Assembly (NCBI RefSeq): GCF_900109035.1
Contig: NZ_FNYD01000002.1
Coordinates: 186,001-250,000 of the forward strand
Direction: 5' to 3'
Length of the DNA: 64,000 nucleotides
DNA from: Cribrihabitans marinus
Lineage (GTDB): Bacteria > Pseudomonadota > Alphaproteobacteria > Rhodobacterales > Rhodobacteraceae
The notes beneath the pieces are model-generated. The model was given only the letters and a program-made list of their open reading frames with translations, did not search any database and was not told where the DNA came from. Every line of letters starts with the position of its first letter. The first letter of the stretch is position 1. The position numbers and the translations under genes were made by a program. Of this stretch, positions 1-7,703 are shown piece after piece.

Positions 1-192
1 GATTTCGAGCTGGAAGCGGACGAATTGGGCACGGTGATTACCTACCGTGCGGGTTATGATCCGCTGGTCGGGGCGCGATTCTTCACGCGCATTCCCGATC
101 CGGGCAACCGGTTCCTGGGCAGCCACCCGCCCAATGCCGAGCGGATCGACACGGTGCGCCGGACGGCGCGGCAACTGGGGATCGCTCCTTGA
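1..192 (+). CDS. M48-family metalloprotease, C-terminal end (partial)
   Basis: The window opens inside a reading frame that runs 63 residues to a TGA at 190-192. It contains ELEADELG followed by an AGYDP stretch, the usual surroundings of the third zinc ligand (Glu) in M48 proteases. Further on, SHPPNAERI matches the HPxxxxRI motif seen downstream of it. The HEXXH site would lie upstream of the window, so activity cannot be judged. Family members are periplasmic or membrane-bound zinc endopeptidases involved in envelope quality control. The next gene starts inside its stop codon, so the two are probably cotranscribed. Confidence 0.7.
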   Translation, partial: DFELEADELGTVITYRAGYDPLVGARFFTRIPDPGNRFLGSHPPNAERIDTVRRTARQLGIAP

Positions 193-557
193 CCGGACTG
201 GTCCGGCTTGGCGTCGTGCTGAGCGATCGCGGCTCGAAATACGCGGTTTCCGGCGCGCCGGTTCGCAGCCGGGCCGAGATCGACGCCGTGCTTGGTGCGC
301 TGAAATCCGAGCGCAGCTATGCCAGGGCCACGCACAACACCTGGGCCGCCCTGCTGGACACCGGCGGCCTGAAGGCCGATGACGGTGAGGGCGGCGCGGG
401 CATGGTGATCCTGCGCATGCTGGAGCGCGCCGGGCTGGACGGTCATGTCGTCATCGTGACCCGCTGGTATGGCGGCAAGAAACTGGGCGGCGACCGGTTT
501 CGGCGCGTGCAGGACGCGGTTCGCGCCTATTTCGACCATCTGGGGATCCCGTCTTGA
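189..557 (+). CDS. YigZ/IMPACT-family (UPF0029) protein
   Basis: This 122-residue protein has the IMPACT N-terminal domain: GSKYAVSGAPV near the start, RATHNTWAAL around residue 46, DDGEGGAGMVIL in the middle and VIVTRWYGGKKLGG towards the end. These match the ATHN, DDGE.GTAG and TRYFGG.KLG blocks of the family. It holds only that domain, whereas E. coli YigZ is about 200 residues with an extra C-terminal domain. The start is a TTG overlapping the upstream TGA, which points to translational coupling. The biochemical role in bacteria is unknown. Confidence 0.8.
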   Translation: MTGLVRLGVVLSDRGSKYAVSGAPVRSRAEIDAVLGALKSERSYARATHNTWAALLDTGGLKADDGEGGAGMVILRMLERAGLDGHVVIVTRWYGGKKLGGDRFRRVQDAVRAYFDHLGIPS

Positions 558-630
558 CCTGAGTCAATGCTGGCCGCGCACTGCCGGGGGTAGAGTGATG
601 GTCATCCGCGCCGAACAGGGAGACCGGTCA

Positions 631-882
631 ATGATCGAAATCGAGACACTCAAGCGCCACGCCGGGCTTGTCGATCGCATGGCGACGGCCACCGGCGTCG
701 ACCTGCAGGAAGCGGCCCTGAGCGGTGATCTGTCCATCGACGAGATCACCGATGCCGTCCTGAAATGCACCGGCTGCAGCGATCCCGCGCATTGTGCCGG
801 TGTGCTGGAACAGTCGCCGACCGTCGCAGCCCCGCCGGGTTATTGCCGGAACCGGGACCTGCTGGCGCGTCTGCAGCCCTGA
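631..882 (+). CDS. DUF6455 family small cysteine-rich protein, copy 1
   Basis: This 83-residue cytoplasmic protein is the first of three tandem paralogues. The N-terminal half is predicted helical (HAGLVDRMATATGVDL), followed by a helical DUF-type segment ending in CTGCSDPAHC and then PPGYCRNRDLL. The cysteine pattern is C-x2-C-x5-C followed by a last Cys before an Asn-Arg pair. The ATG at 631 was chosen over one at 598 because an AGGGAGA sequence lies just upstream. The function is unknown. The four conserved cysteines suggest metal or Fe-S binding, which is inference only. Confidence 0.72.
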   Translation: MIEIETLKRHAGLVDRMATATGVDLQEAALSGDLSIDEITDAVLKCTGCSDPAHCAGVLEQSPTVAAPPGYCRNRDLLARLQP

Positions 883-904
883 ACACGGACCCGGGGACAT
901 CGCG

Positions 905-1180
905 ATGCAACGCCTTGGACAGATGATGCGACACCTGCGTCTTGTCCGCCGCATGGGCAAGGAAGCGGGTGTCGACCTGGTGGCGGCGTATCGGGCCGGG
1001 GCGCTGAGCCAGGCCGAATGGGCGGAGATGGTCCAGGGTTGCCGTGCCTGCGCCTGGGCCGCGGATTGTCCGGGTTGGCTCGATTCGCATCCCGAAATCG
1101 GCGCAGCCCCGCCGGAATGCCGGAACCGCGCGCGTCTGGCTGCACTGAAAAACCGTTTCCCGTCAGGAGAGAAAGCATGA
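905..1180 (+). CDS. DUF6455 family small cysteine-rich protein, copy 2
   Basis: This 91-residue protein is the middle paralogue. It repeats the layout of copy 1: a RHLRLVRRMGKEAGVDL helix, an AGALSQAEWAEMVQGC segment, the cysteine motif CRACAWAADC and a final PPECRNRARL. Spacing of the cysteines (C-x2-C-x5-C, then Cys before N-R) equals copy 1. It lies 22 bp after copy 1, and its stop overlaps the ATG of copy 3, so the three probably form one operon. The function is unknown. Confidence 0.72.
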   Translation: MQRLGQMMRHLRLVRRMGKEAGVDLVAAYRAGALSQAEWAEMVQGCRACAWAADCPGWLDSHPEIGAAPPECRNRARLAALKNRFPSGEKA

Positions 1181-1461
1181 AACAGATACGACTCGGAGAA
1201 ATCGAGCCGCATTTCTGGCTCACGCGGTCCGTCGCCCGCTGCATGGGCCTGTCGCTGTCCGAGGCGATGGCCGAAGGTCGGTTGAGCGAGCAGGGCTATG
1301 CCGAACTCGTCACCCAATGCCGCGCAGCAGGCGGTGCGCCCGGCGGGTGCAGGGCGGCCTGCGAGCAATGGCTGGCGGCGCAGCAATCCGAGGACCGCTC
1401 CGCGCCGGAGTTCTGCCCGAACGCGGAGCGCCTGAACGGATTGCGACGCTCAAAGGCTTGA
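1177..1461 (+). CDS. DUF6455 family protein, divergent copy 3
   Basis: This 94-residue protein starts with the ATGA overlap of copy 2. The helical N-terminus (RSVARCMGLSLSEAMAEG) and the C-terminal APEFCPNAERL fit the family. The central cysteine cluster differs: CRAAGGAPGGCRAAC has an insertion and no CxxC, so the second cysteine has moved to four residues before the third. That makes it the divergent member of the trio. Its 3' end overlaps the convergent CDGSH gene by 12 bp. The function is unknown. Confidence 0.68.
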   Translation: MKQIRLGEIEPHFWLTRSVARCMGLSLSEAMAEGRLSEQGYAELVTQCRAAGGAPGGCRAACEQWLAAQQSEDRSAPEFCPNAERLNGLRRSKA

Positions 1462-1692
1462 ATGTGACCCGTCGCAGAGCGGCACCTTGCCGGAGTGCTT
1501 GCAGCCGCAGAAGAACACCTTCTTGTCGGCCTCGGCGGTATACTTGACCGGCTCGAAACCGGTCTCCTTGTGCGACCCGTCGCAAAAGGGCTGCCGGCTG
1601 GATTTCCCGCAGGCGCACCAGAAATAGGTCTTGCCCTCGGTCACTTCGACGGGAAACGGGGCTTTCTGGGCGATGTCTGGCTTGTCGGTCAT
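1450..1692 (-). CDS. CDGSH-type iron-sulfur protein with two clusters
   Basis: This 80-residue protein carries two complete CDGSH motifs: CACGKSSRQPFCDGSH (about residues 26-41) and CGCKHSGKVPLCDGSH (about 62-77). Each motif supplies three Cys and one His for a 2Fe-2S cluster, as in mitoNEET-type proteins. There is no membrane anchor, so it is a soluble bacterial tandem form. The start is the ATG at 1692 giving MTDKPDIAQ, because nothing upstream in the frame resembles the family. The role is probably redox or cluster transfer, with partners unknown. Confidence 0.9.
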   Translation of the reverse strand: MTDKPDIAQKAPFPVEVTEGKTYFWCACGKSSRQPFCDGSHKETGFEPVKYTAEADKKVFFCGCKHSGKVPLCDGSHSSL

Positions 1693-1780
1693 CTGGCGCT
1701 CCTCTGCGGTTGGCTGAATCGTCCTCACCATAGAGGCGCACCGCCGTTGGGCAACCCGTGCAGGTCGGGGCGGCACCGGC

Positions 1781-3178
1781 TCAGGCGGCCGGAACCTGTC
1801 GGCCCCAGAGGTCGTATTCGCCGGCCTCCTCCACTTCGACGCGGACGATGTCGCCGGGTTTGAGCCCCTCGAACTCCGCGTCGATGAAAAGGTTGCCGTC
1901 GATCTCGGGAGCATCCGCCTTGGTGCGGCAGGTTGCGGCCTCGTCGTCCACTTCGTCCACAATCACGTCGATCCGCTGGCCGACCTTGGCGGCCAGGCGC
2001 GCCTCGGAGATGGATTGCGCCTTGGCCATGAAGCGCTCCCAGCGATCCTGCTTTTGATCTTCTTCAACGTGATCGGGTAGAGAATTCGATCTGGCGCCTT
2101 CAACGTTTTCATATTTGAAACATCCAACCCGATCCAGCTGCGCCTCGCCCAGCCAGTCCAGAAGGGTCTGGAACTCGGCCTCGGTCTCGCCCGGATAGCC
2201 GACGATGAAGGTCGATCGCAGGGTGATGTCCGGGCAGATCGCCCGCCAGGCGGCGATTTCGTCCAGCGTCCTGGCCGCCGCCGCCGGTCGCGCCATGCGT
2301 TTCAACGTGTCGGGATGCGCGTGCTGGAACGGAATATCCAGGTAGGGCAACAGGTTGCTGCCGGTATCCGCCATCAGCGGGATCAACTCGCGCACATGCG
2401 GGTAGGGGTAGACGTAGTGCAGCCGCACCCAGGCATCCAGCTGCCCCAGTTCGCGCGCCAGGTCGGTGATGTGGCTGCGCACCTCACGATTTTTCCACAG
2501 GTGCACGTCGTGCTTTCGGTCCAGCCCGTAAGCACTTGTGTCCTGAGAGATAATCAGCAACTCATGCACACCGTTATCCACAAGCTTTTCCGCCTCGCGC
2601 AGCACCGCGTGGGCGGGTCGGCTGGACAGGCGTCCGCGCATGTCGGGGATGATGCAGAAGCGGCACTTGTGATTGCAGCCCTCGGAAATCTTGAGATAGC
2701 TGTAGTGCCGAGGCGTCAGCTGCACGCCGCGCGCCGGAAGCAGGTCCACGAACGGGTCGGGATCCGGCGGCACCACCCCGTGCACCGCATCGAGCACCTG
2801 CTCGTATTGATGCGGTCCGGTGACGGCCAGGATGCGCGGATGGTGCTCGCGGATGTAATCGGGCTCGGCCCCCAGGCAACCGGTGACGATCACTTTGCCG
2901 TTTTCGGTCAGGGCCTCGCCGATCGCGTCAAGGCTTTCGGCCTTGGCGCTGTCGAGAAAGCCGCAGGTGTTCACGATGACCGCATCTGCCCCGGCATAGT
3001 CGGGCGAGATGCCGTAGCCCTCGGCACGCAGCCGGGTGAGAATGCGCTCGCTGTCCACCAGCGCTTTGGGGCACCCCAGGGAGACCATGCCGATTGTGGG
3101 CTGTCCGGCACGCGGGGTTTCGGACAGGGCGGCGCGCGGCGCGAGGTCGGGGCGCAGATCGGGAGGATTGGTGCTCAT
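1781..3178 (-). CDS. rimO: Ribosomal protein S12 methylthiotransferase RimO
   Basis: This radical-SAM enzyme adds a methylthio group to the conserved aspartate of ribosomal protein S12. The N-terminal UPF0004 domain carries [13 protein letters not shown] (Cys about residue 36), VNTCGFLD and VTGCLGAE, which supply three cluster ligands. The radical-SAM motif is [12 protein letters not shown] (Cx3Cx2C). A C-terminal TRAM-like segment follows the catalytic domain. The VSLGCPKxxVDSE version distinguishes RimO from MiaB. Length is 465 residues from the ATG at 3178. An in-frame start 12 codons further upstream adds unconserved residues. Confidence 0.95.
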   Translation of the reverse strand: MSTNPPDLRPDLAPRAALSETPRAGQPTIGMVSLGCPKALVDSERILTRLRAEGYGISPDYAGADAVIVNTCGFLDSAKAESLDAIGEALTENGKVIVTGCLGAEPDYIREHHPRILAVTGPHQYEQVLDAVHGVVPPDPDPFVDLLPARGVQLTPRHYSYLKISEGCNHKCRFCIIPDMRGRLSSRPAHAVLREAEKLVDNGVHELLIISQDTSAYGLDRKHDVHLWKNREVRSHITDLARELGQLDAWVRLHYVYPYPHVRELIPLMADTGSNLLPYLDIPFQHAHPDTLKRMARPAAAARTLDEIAAWRAICPDITLRSTFIVGYPGETEAEFQTLLDWLGEAQLDRVGCFKYENVEGARSNSLPDHVEEDQKQDRWERFMAKAQSISEARLAAKVGQRIDVIVDEVDDEAATCRTKADAPEIDGNLFIDAEFEGLKPGDIVRVEVEEAGEYDLWGRQVPAA

Positions 3179-3277
3179 CAGCGCGCATATAGAGTGCCGG
3201 GCGATCCCATGCAATTGATGTGCGCGCCGTGACGCGATGTTCTATGCTGAGAAAAACACGAGGCGAGGAGCAATCTC

Positions 3278-5272
3278 ATGCGCTGGCTGGTGCGGATCGT
3301 GGCCATTCTGGTGGCTGTCGCGGTGTTGCTTGTGGGGGCGCTGCTCCTGCTGCCCGGAGAGAAGCTGGCCCGGCTGGCGGCGGACCAGATCCGGGCGCAG
3401 ACCGGCCGCGAAGTGGTGTTTTCGGGCGAGGTGCGGTTTACGTTCTGGCCGGTTCTGGGGGTCGAAACCGGGCCGGTGACGCTGGCCAATGCCGATTGGG
3501 CCGGGCCCGAGCCGATGTTTCGGGCCGAGGGGCTGACCATCGGAATCGCCGCCGCGCCGCTCTTGCAGCGCGAGATCCGGATCGAACGGATCGTGGCCGA
3601 TTCGCCGGTTCTGCGGCTGGAAGGGGCGGGCGAGCGGGCCAACTGGCAATTTGGACCCGGCGGCGCGCCTTCCGCGTCGCCCACCGCTGATCCGTCCCCT
3701 GCGCCGCCGGCGCCCGATGCGGCAGGGCAGACCTTCACGCTGGACCGCCTGACTCTGCGCAATGCCCGGCTGATCCTGGTGACCGACGGCGCGGTGGCCC
3801 TCGACCAGAGCGGTGTGGACCTGACGGCGCGCTGGCCGGATGCGGCAGGCCCGCTGGATGTCGAGTTGTCGCTGTCCCGCGGGGCGGATCCGATAGAGGC
3901 GCGGGTCGCGCTGGCCGATCCGACCGGGTTCCTGGAGGGGCAGGTGTCGCGCCTTGCGCTCAGCGCGCGCACCGCCGGCGGGACGGTGGAGTATGACGGC
4001 AAGGCCAGCACCGAAGGGGCGCTGGCGGGCGACATTGCCGTGCGAATGACGGATACCGCCCGCGCCCTGTCCGCGCTCGGGCAGCGCGGCGTCGACCTGC
4101 CGCGCGGGTTGGGTCGGGCCGCCGATCTCGCGGGACAGCTGACTTATACCCCGGATGGCCGGATTTCGCTGCGCCGGTTGCGGCTGGACCTCGATGGCAA
4201 CATCCTGACCGGGGATGCGGACGTGACGCTTGCGGCCAAGCCGGTCGTCACCGCACGGCTGTCCGGCGGCATCCTGGACCTGACCGGCCTGGCGCCACAG
4301 GGCGGCGATCCGGCGCCGAGCGCCGGGGGCAGCGGTGGCGGCGCCGCAGCACCGCCGGAAGCGCCTGCCGGATGGTCCGATGCGCTGATCGACGCCTCGG
4401 CGCTGGCATTGGCCGACGGAACGCTGGGCCTGGCCGCGCAGGAGATCCGCCTGCCGGGCATGGTGCTGGGCGAGACCCGCGTCAGCCTGGGGATCGAGCG
4501 GTCCCGCGCGGTTCTGCAATTGCAGCCCGTGAACGTCTTTTCCGGCCGGATCAGCGGGCAGCTGGTGGCCAACAACCGCAACGGCCTGTCGGTCGGCGGC
4601 GACCTTTCGATCGAGGCGATCGAACTGAATGACGCGCTGCCGGTGCTGGCAGGTATCGACAAACTACATGGCGAGATCTCGGGCCGGCTGGACTTCCTCG
4701 GGGTGGGCCAGAGCGAGGCGGCGATCATGCGCTCGCTGTCGGGGTCGGGCCGGGTTTCGGTCGGCAAGGGTTTCTTCAGCGGGTTCGACCTGGAGGAGCT
4801 GGTGCGCTCGGGCGGCGGAAATGGCGGGTCGACCGTGTTCGACGGGCTGACCGCCAGCTTCACGATGCGGGAGGGGAACCTGTTCAACAGCGATTTGGAG
4901 TTGATGATCAAGGGCAAGCGGGTCGCGGGCGAGGGGCGCGTGGGGCTGGGTGCGCGCGACCTGGACTATACGCTGTTGCCGGAGGCCACCCACAACGGTC
5001 GTCCGCTGCGCATCCCCGTGCGGCTGACCGGGCCGTGGTCGGATCCCCGCATACGGCCGGACCTGTCCCGTGCCCTGCAGGAGCGGATCGACGAGGAGGT
5101 CGACAAGCAGAAGGACGCGCTCGAGGCAGAGGCCAAGGAGAAGTTGCGCGAGAAGCTGTCGCAGGAACTGGACACCGAGATCGCGCCGGAACAGGACCTC
5201 GAGGAGGTGCTGAAGGACCGGCTGGAGGACGAGGCAAGAAAAGGGCTTTTGAAACTGCTGGGCGGCAATTGA
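3278..5272 (+). CDS. AsmA family protein
   Basis: This 664-residue protein has one N-terminal membrane anchor (about residues 3-25, MRWLVRIVAILVAVAVLLVG) followed by a long, mostly beta-rich periplasmic region. LPGEKLARLAADQIRAQTGR right after the anchor is the typical AsmA start, and the C-terminal half (SGSGRVSVGKGFFSGFDLEE) fits the AsmA-2 region. A charged helical tail rich in Glu and Lys closes the protein. AsmA-like proteins are thought to move phospholipids between membranes or assist envelope assembly. GAGGAG lies 7-8 bases before the ATG. It is divergent from rimO. Confidence 0.88.
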   Translation: MRWLVRIVAILVAVAVLLVGALLLLPGEKLARLAADQIRAQTGREVVFSGEVRFTFWPVLGVETGPVTLANADWAGPEPMFRAEGLTIGIAAAPLLQREIRIERIVADSPVLRLEGAGERANWQFGPGGAPSASPTADPSPAPPAPDAAGQTFTLDRLTLRNARLILVTDGAVALDQSGVDLTARWPDAAGPLDVELSLSRGADPIEARVALADPTGFLEGQVSRLALSARTAGGTVEYDGKASTEGALAGDIAVRMTDTARALSALGQRGVDLPRGLGRAADLAGQLTYTPDGRISLRRLRLDLDGNILTGDADVTLAAKPVVTARLSGGILDLTGLAPQGGDPAPSAGGSGGGAAAPPEAPAGWSDALIDASALALADGTLGLAAQEIRLPGMVLGETRVSLGIERSRAVLQLQPVNVFSGRISGQLVANNRNGLSVGGDLSIEAIELNDALPVLAGIDKLHGEISGRLDFLGVGQSEAAIMRSLSGSGRVSVGKGFFSGFDLEELVRSGGGNGGSTVFDGLTASFTMREGNLFNSDLELMIKGKRVAGEGRVGLGARDLDYTLLPEATHNGRPLRIPVRLTGPWSDPRIRPDLSRALQERIDEEVDKQKDALEAEAKEKLREKLSQELDTEIAPEQDLEEVLKDRLEDEARKGLLKLLGGN

Positions 5273-5300
5273 GCCCGGCGGGCGCGCCGGTGGCCCCTTG

Positions 5301-5340
5301 GGGAGCCTCCGGCGGGAGTATTTTTCAAAAGATGAAGCCC
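5301..5340 (+). repeat. Intergenic repeat, copy A (CTCCGGCGGGAG core)
   Basis: This sequence lies between the convergent AsmA and phosphomutase genes. Read on the minus strand, it matches the other three copies: a CTTCAT/CAC start, a short T/A-rich stretch, then AATACTCCCGCCGGAGGC. The core CTCC-GGCG-GGAG is a short palindrome. Three further copies are at 17184, 23873 and 27478. On the plus strand it ends in a run of five T, so this copy could also act as a weak terminator for the AsmA gene. Confidence 0.6.
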
Positions 5341-5351
5341 GGGCCGAGCGC

Positions 5352-6848
5352 TCAGATCGTCTGGTCGTAGTCGCCGACGCCCGGTTCGGTGCGGATGACC
5401 GCGTCGAGATCGGCGAAGATGGCGCGCAGCTCGGCCTCGCTCTCGCTGCTTTCGCAGACCACCACCAGGTTGGGCGTGTTGGAACTGGCGCGCACCAGCC
5501 CCCAGCTGCCGTTGTCGAGGATGACGCGGGCGCCGTTCACGGTGACCACCTCCTTGATCGGGCGGCCGGCCACGGGTTCGCCGGCCTTGTGCCGCGCCAC
5601 CAGCTTGGCGACCAGGCGGTCGAGGATGTCGTATTTTTCGGTGTCCGGGGCATGGGGCGACATGGTCGGCGTGCTCCAGGTGCGGGGCAGGGCCTTGCGC
5701 AGATCCGACATGGACTTGTCGGGGTTGCGGTCCATCAGCTTGCAGATCTCGACCGCGACGCGCATGCCGCAGTCATAGCCCCGGCCCACCGGCTCGGCCA
5801 GGAAGTAGTGGCCGGATTTCTCGAACCCCGCCAGCGCGCCCAACTCCTTGACCCGCCGTTTCATGTGGGAATGGCCGGTCTTCCAGTAGTCGGCCTTGAC
5901 CCCCTGCGCCTGCAATTCGGGGTCGCTGGCGAACAGGCCGGTGGATTTCACGTCGGCCACGAAGGTGGCGCCCGGATGCAGCTTGGCCAGGTCGCGGGCC
6001 AGGATCACGCCCACCTTGTCGGCAAAGATCTCCTCGCCCTCGTCATCGACCACGCCGCAGCGGTCGCCGTCGCCGTCGAAGCCCAGCGCCATGTCGGCGC
6101 CGCTGGCCCGCACCGTGTCGGCCATGTCGTGCAGCATTTCCATCGCTTCGGGGTTCGGGTTGTAGTTGGGAAAGGTGTAATCCAGCCGCGTGTGGCTGGG
6201 CACCACATCGACGCCCATGCGCTCGAAGATCTCGGGCGCGAAGGCGCTGGCGGTGCCGTTGCCGGTGGCGCAGACCACCTTGAGCGGGCGCGACATGCGG
6301 AAATCGCCGACCAGATCGTCGATATAGGCCTCGCGCACGCCGGGCACGAACGCCCATCCGCCGCCGGGCCGTGCCTCGCCATGGCCGCCCAGAACGATGT
6401 CGCGCAGCTCGGCCATTTCGTCGGGGCCGTGGGTCAGGGGGCGTTCAAAGCCCATCTTGACCCCCGTCCAGCCGTTGGGATTGTGGCTGGCGGTGACCAT
6501 GGCCACGGCTGGCACGTCCAGGTGGAACTGGGCGAAATAGGCCATCGGGCTGAGCGCGGGGCCGATATCCCTCACCTGGATGCCGGCCTGCACCAGCCCC
6601 AGGATCAGCGCCTGCTTGATCGCCAGCGAGTAGTCGCGATAGTCGTTGCCGACGGCGATAACCGGCTCGATCCCGCGGCGGTGGATCTGGGTACCCAGGC
6701 CGAGCCCCAGCGCGGTCATGCCGGGCAGGTTGATCTCGTCGGGATATTTCCAGCGCGCGTCATATTCGCGGAACCCGGTGGGCGCGATCATCGGGTCGCG
6801 CAGGAATTCCCAGGTGTTCGGCGTGACCGGCGAAGTCGGTTTCGTCAT
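5352..6848 (-). CDS. Phosphomannomutase/phosphoglucomutase
   Basis: This 498-residue enzyme of the alpha-D-phosphohexomutase family interconverts hexose 1- and 6-phosphates. The phosphoserine loop is TASHNP (Ser about residue 121), the metal-binding loop is DGDGDR (about 258-263), and the sugar-binding loop is in GFEKSGHYF. The C-terminal phosphate-binding domain carries RASSNTPNLV. It lies 17 bp downstream of kdsA in the same direction as the capsule-export genes, which suggests that it feeds nucleotide-sugar synthesis for surface polysaccharide. Substrate preference (mannose or glucose) cannot be read from sequence. Confidence 0.92.
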   Translation of the reverse strand: MTKPTSPVTPNTWEFLRDPMIAPTGFREYDARWKYPDEINLPGMTALGLGLGTQIHRRGIEPVIAVGNDYRDYSLAIKQALILGLVQAGIQVRDIGPALSPMAYFAQFHLDVPAVAMVTASHNPNGWTGVKMGFERPLTHGPDEMAELRDIVLGGHGEARPGGGWAFVPGVREAYIDDLVGDFRMSRPLKVVCATGNGTASAFAPEIFERMGVDVVPSHTRLDYTFPNYNPNPEAMEMLHDMADTVRASGADMALGFDGDGDRCGVVDDEGEEIFADKVGVILARDLAKLHPGATFVADVKSTGLFASDPELQAQGVKADYWKTGHSHMKRRVKELGALAGFEKSGHYFLAEPVGRGYDCGMRVAVEICKLMDRNPDKSMSDLRKALPRTWSTPTMSPHAPDTEKYDILDRLVAKLVARHKAGEPVAGRPIKEVVTVNGARVILDNGSWGLVRASSNTPNLVVVCESSESEAELRAIFADLDAVIRTEPGVGDYDQTI

Positions 6849-6865
6849 GCTCTCTGCCCCTTGTC

Positions 6866-7699
6866 TCAGATCCGGATCGGGTTTGCCTTGGCCAGGCGGT
6901 CGAAGGCCATGAGCGTATCGATCAGCGCGGCCATGTTGTCCAGCGCGATCATGTTGGGCCCGTCCGACGGGGCGTTGTCGGGATCCTCGTGGGTTTCGAT
7001 GAAGACTGCGCCCACCCCCAGTGCGACCGCGGCCCGCGCCATCACCGGCGCAAACTCGCGCTGGCCACCCGACGAGCCACCCTGGCCGCCCGGCTGCTGC
7101 ACCGAATGGGTGGCGTCCATGACCACCGGATAACCGGTCTGTGCCATCTGCGGCAGCGCCCGCATGTCGGCCACCAGCGTGTTGTAGCCGAATGAGGTGC
7201 CGCGCTCGGTCAGAAGGATGTTGTGGTTGCCGGTGCTTTCGATCTTGGCCACGACGTTGGGCATCTCCCAGGGGGCGAGGAACTGCCCCTTCTTGACGTT
7301 GACCGCCTTGCCGGTTTCTCCGGCGGCCAGCAGCATGTCGGTCTGCCGGCAGAGGAAGGCGGGGATCTGCAGCACGTCGACCGCCTGCGCCGCCTGTGCG
7401 CATTGCGCCTCGGTATGCACGTCGGTCAGCACCGGAATGCCCATGCCGCTGCGGATGTCGTCCAGCACCTTGAGCCCCTTGTCGATGCCCAGGCCCCGCT
7501 TGCCGCCCAGCGAGGTGCGATTGGCCTTGTCGTAGCTGGCCTTGAAGACGTAGCGCGCGCCGGCGGCGTCGCAGACCTCCTTCATCCGGCCGGCGATCAT
7601 CTGCGCGTGGTCGGCGGTTTCCAGCTGGCAAGGGCCCGCGATCACGGTCAGCGGCAGGTCGTTGCCGACGGTGATATCGGCGATCTGGACGTGTTTCAT
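6866..7699 (-). CDS. kdsA: 3-deoxy-8-phosphooctulonate (Kdo-8-P) synthase
   Basis: This enzyme condenses phosphoenolpyruvate with arabinose 5-phosphate to give Kdo-8-phosphate. Family blocks are clear: IAGPCQLE near the N-terminus, FKASYDKANRTS, TDVHTE, LQIPAFLCRQTD and DATHSVQQPGG. Its 277 residues match the normal length. Kdo is used in the lipid A core and in many capsules. It sits 4 bp from a capsule-export gene and upstream of a hexose phosphomutase, so a surface-polysaccharide role is likely. The Cys in AGPCQ may indicate the metal-dependent class, but this is not certain. Confidence 0.96.
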   Translation of the reverse strand: MKHVQIADITVGNDLPLTVIAGPCQLETADHAQMIAGRMKEVCDAAGARYVFKASYDKANRTSLGGKRGLGIDKGLKVLDDIRSGMGIPVLTDVHTEAQCAQAAQAVDVLQIPAFLCRQTDMLLAAGETGKAVNVKKGQFLAPWEMPNVVAKIESTGNHNILLTERGTSFGYNTLVADMRALPQMAQTGYPVVMDATHSVQQPGGQGGSSGGQREFAPVMARAAVALGVGAVFIETHEDPDNAPSDGPNMIALDNMAALIDTLMAFDRLAKANPIRI

Positions 7700-7703
7700 G
7701 GAT

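Noticed and set aside
5298-7133. Long open frame on the plus strand opposite the phosphomutase and kdsA genes
   Set aside because: It is antisense to two clear genes. Its translation is rich in His, Gly, Ala and Gln and matches no family. Such frames are common opposite GC-rich genes with strong third-position bias.
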